From CAIXDN01 sp964482085 (GTDB lineage Bacteria; Patescibacteriota; Patescibacteriia; 2-12-FULL-60-25), in contig CAYZVS010000021.1 of the NCBI GenBank assembly GCA_964482085.1, forward strand, positions 1 through 6,860: 6,860 nucleotides of DNA, read 5' to 3'. How positions within the stretch are numbered: the first letter of the stretch is position 1; every line of letters starts with the position of its first letter. The position numbers and the translations under genes are program-made. A model generated the notes under the pieces. The model ran no database searches. It was given only the letters and a program-made list of their open reading frames with translations, and had not been told where the DNA came from. Positions 5,401 through 6,860 of this stretch are shown one piece after another.

Positions 5401-6639
5401 TTAGAGGGTAGAAAGGATGGTGCGAAGGGCACCGAGGAACTTCTCAATGTGGGCAGGAGTGCTATAGAGCCCCAGCGAGATTCGCAAGAGCGGCGGAAGG
5501 TGAAGTTGGTGCTGCAGGTAGCTATGGCAGCAGAAGTAACCACTCCGGCACATGATGTCCTGTTCAGAGAGGTAGAGTGCCAGCTGATGGGCATCGATGC
5601 CCTCCACATGGAAACTCACGATGGGGCTTGGTGCTTGATTGAATACGTGAACACGGGATTGCTGCTGCAAGCCTCGGTAGAGCGTTTCTGCGAGTGCCTT
5701 CTCCTGATTCCTGTTCGCTTGCTGCGTTTCAAGCCACCGCACGGCTTCCCCCAGTCCGAGGATGCCGCCCCAGTTTTGGAGTCCCGCTTCGAGCACTGCA
5801 TGGGCCTCCCCTCCCTCTCGCAGAAGCGAGTAGCTATCGCTCTCAACGTCCGTGACAGTTCCGCCGCCGATGAAGAAAGGGTCGAGGCGGTCGAGAAGTG
5901 AGCGCTTGATGATGATGAAGCCGATGGAGGGTCCGTACATCTTATGCCCCGAACCGAAAGCAGCATCGAAATCTACTTCTCGCAAACTATCCACATCATG
6001 AGCAAACCCTTGCGCGGCATCGAGGAGCAAGATGCCACCCGCACCATGCGTGTCATCTGCGATCTTTCTTGCATTGCTCAAAATCCTACCGTCAATGTTC
6101 GACATCAAATTGAGGAGGACGACGCTCCGTTCCACATCGGATGCTACGTATCGCAAGCTTCCGTCTTGCTCGCGGGGTAATACCCTTCGCTCCACTTTCT
6201 GCCGCTTCGCCCACGTCATTGATGGCAGATGCACCGAATTATGCTCGATCTCGGATGTGACGATCTGCGTGAATGCGCCCGTTGGAAGCTGATGCAGCAC
6301 GAGATTGATCCCATAGGTGGTATTGAGGGTGAAGGCGACGCAGTATTCTTTCTCGCTTTTGCCCGCAAGCTGAAGCAGGAGCTTCCGCGCTTTCTGGACC
6401 TTCTGATCGACCATCGTGCCCCATTTGTACTTCACCCTGCCACCGCACGCGTTGTACTGGAGGTAATATTCGGTCTCGGCATCGATCACCGATTGCGGGC
6501 GCAGGGTCTGACAGGCGGAATCGAGGTAGCAAGATTGTAGCTCTAGATAGGCGAAGTCCGATGAGAATGCACCGGTATCTTTGGTCACTGCCTGTGGATT
6601 TTTCTTCGAGAGAAACATGGAGGAACGTGTAGAGAGCAT
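5401..6639 (-). CDS. Class V aminotransferase, cysteine desulfurase (SufS/CsdA)-like, 412 aa
   Basis: This is a PLP-dependent enzyme of the group that releases sulfur from cysteine as a protein-bound persulfide for Fe-S clusters or other sulfur transfer. Motifs in order are CYLDSACQTLRP (37-48, the YLDNAAT-like start of the fold), SEIEHNSVH with ring-stacking His133, LLLDAAQG (D207, Q210), and SGHKMYGP with the PLP-binding Lys233. IGGG (257-260), EAGLQNWGGILGL, and GYFCCHSY with the probable catalytic Cys370 follow; the adjacent Cys371 is where SufS has Ala. Length fits group II desulfurases (~405). Start choice is uncertain: ATG at 6639, ATG at 6618 (405 aa) or TTG at 6666 (421 aa), all without SD. 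It is the first gene of the operon. No SufE, SufU, SufBCD or IscU partner lies in the window, so a role outside Fe-S assembly, or a non-desulfurase class V activity, remains possible. Confidence 0.9.
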   Translation of the reverse strand: MLSTRSSMFLSKKNPQAVTKDTGAFSSDFAYLELQSCYLDSACQTLRPQSVIDAETEYYLQYNACGGRVKYKWGTMVDQKVQKARKLLLQLAGKSEKEYCVAFTLNTTYGINLVLHQLPTGAFTQIVTSEIEHNSVHLPSMTWAKRQKVERRVLPREQDGSLRYVASDVERSVVLLNLMSNIDGRILSNARKIADDTHGAGGILLLDAAQGFAHDVDSLREVDFDAAFGSGHKMYGPSIGFIIIKRSLLDRLDPFFIGGGTVTDVESDSYSLLREGGEAHAVLEAGLQNWGGILGLGEAVRWLETQQANRNQEKALAETLYRGLQQQSRVHVFNQAPSPIVSFHVEGIDAHQLALYLSEQDIMCRSGYFCCHSYLQHQLHLPPLLRISLGLYSTPAHIEKFLGALRTILSTL

Positions 6640-6714
6640 GATCGCGCTTGACCGACACAAAATCAATGGAGGAGCAATACCGAAAGCACGGCCTACACTT
6701 AGGTGCTAGAACGG

Positions 6715-6743
6715 ACTATACTGCAGTTCGTTTTCCGCTTCCA
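6715..6743 (-). promoter_or_regulatory. Weak candidate promoter of the four-gene operon
   Basis: On the minus strand TATAGT (6720-6715) matches five of six -10 positions and lies about 75 bases before the ATG at 6639. Seventeen bases upstream is TGGAAG (6743-6738), which shares only three positions with the -35 consensus. A small stem (AGCA/TGCT plus CCTA/TAGG, 6685-6707) follows in the leader. It is the best -10 in the gap between the operon and the upstream fragment, but the -35 is poor. Confidence 0.25.
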
Positions 6744-6750
6744 TATGATC

Positions 6751-6860
6751 TTAAACTCGGATTTTCTTCTGCCACATTTCAAGGAAAAAATGCGTCAGGG
6801 ATCGCGCGATGCCTCCCGCCATGTGCAGGAGCCCCCAGACCGCGAGCCCCCACATGACTC
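6751..6860 (-). CDS. C-terminal end of a membrane protein, partial at the right window edge
   Basis: The minus-strand frame enters from the right edge and reads MWGLAVWGLLHMAGG, then ARSLTHFFLEMWQKK, ending at TAA (6753-6751). The first part is a convincing transmembrane helix rich in Trp, Leu and Gly; the rest is a short charged tail. LLHMAGG resembles a helix end in small integral membrane proteins of the DUF2238/YjdF kind, but in those I would expect more sequence after it. The gene may therefore be truncated here, or the family guess may be wrong. It lies upstream of the operon on the same strand, with ~110 bases between its stop and the desulfurase ATG. Only 35 residues are visible, so no function is assigned. 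Confidence 0.35.
   Translation of the reverse strand, partial: VMWGLAVWGLLHMAGGIARSLTHFFLEMWQKKIRV

Noticed and set aside
5038..5901. Long plus-strand open frame (287 codons), rich in Glu, Arg and Asp
   Set aside because: It is antisense to the desulfurase and Dsb-like genes, and its charged composition is the expected shadow of their codon use.
6685..6707. Stem AGCA/TGCT with CCTA/TAGG in the operon leader, considered as a riboswitch or terminator
   Set aside because: The stem is only four plus four pairs with a bulge and lacks a T tract; no known riboswitch core is seen.
6648..6857. Plus-strand frame at the right edge
   Set aside because: The minus strand here encodes a convincing transmembrane segment; this frame has a low-complexity Pro/Ala/Arg end and no SD.

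Overview
The window reads as a bacterial, probably metagenome-derived scaffold of moderate GC content. It has compact genes, short intergenic gaps, weak Shine-Dalgarno signals and a 10-N gap at 292-301. At least five intact-looking reading frames end in TGA, so the standard bacterial code applies; this argues against TGA-recoded lineages such as Gracilibacteria. A candidate-phylum bacterium is possible, but this is inference and no marker gene here fixes the taxon.

Layout. (1) Bases 1-377, plus strand: the C-terminal part of a class I ribonucleotide reductase large subunit, interrupted by the N run, which hides conserved sequence. (2) 378-551: no gene; two inverted repeats, one a plausible terminator between convergent genes. 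(3) 552-944, minus: an unrecognised 130-residue protein with a good SD and a possible promoter/operator upstream. (4) 1058-1213, minus: an orphan C-terminal scrap of an ABC-transporter ATPase. (5) 1320-1940, minus: an intact peptidase S51 (dipeptidase E-like) protein. (6) 1967-2530, plus: a scar region with a possible small ORF, then the first ~35 codons of a D-2-hydroxyacid dehydrogenase joined out of frame to the last ~73 codons of a nitroreductase. (7) 2538-6639, minus: a tight four-gene operon, in transcription order a SufS/CsdA-like cysteine desulfurase-family enzyme, a membrane-anchored thioredoxin-fold (Dsb-like) protein, a short-chain dehydrogenase, and a full-length D-2-hydroxyacid (D-lactate-type) dehydrogenase. 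Junctions are TAA/ATG abutting, ATGA overlapping, and either a TTGA overlap or a 38-base gap. (8) 6751-6860, minus: the end of a membrane protein running in from the right edge.

How it fits together. The operon is the coherent functional unit. It pairs sulfur chemistry (PLP-dependent desulfurase) with an extracytoplasmic CxxC protein and two NAD(P)-dependent oxidoreductases; a shared redox or sulfur-transfer role is suggested only by gene order. The left half, by contrast, carries at least three truncated genes within 1.5 kb, which points either to a decaying accessory region or to scaffold joins. No RNA gene, CRISPR array, transposase or phage gene was seen.
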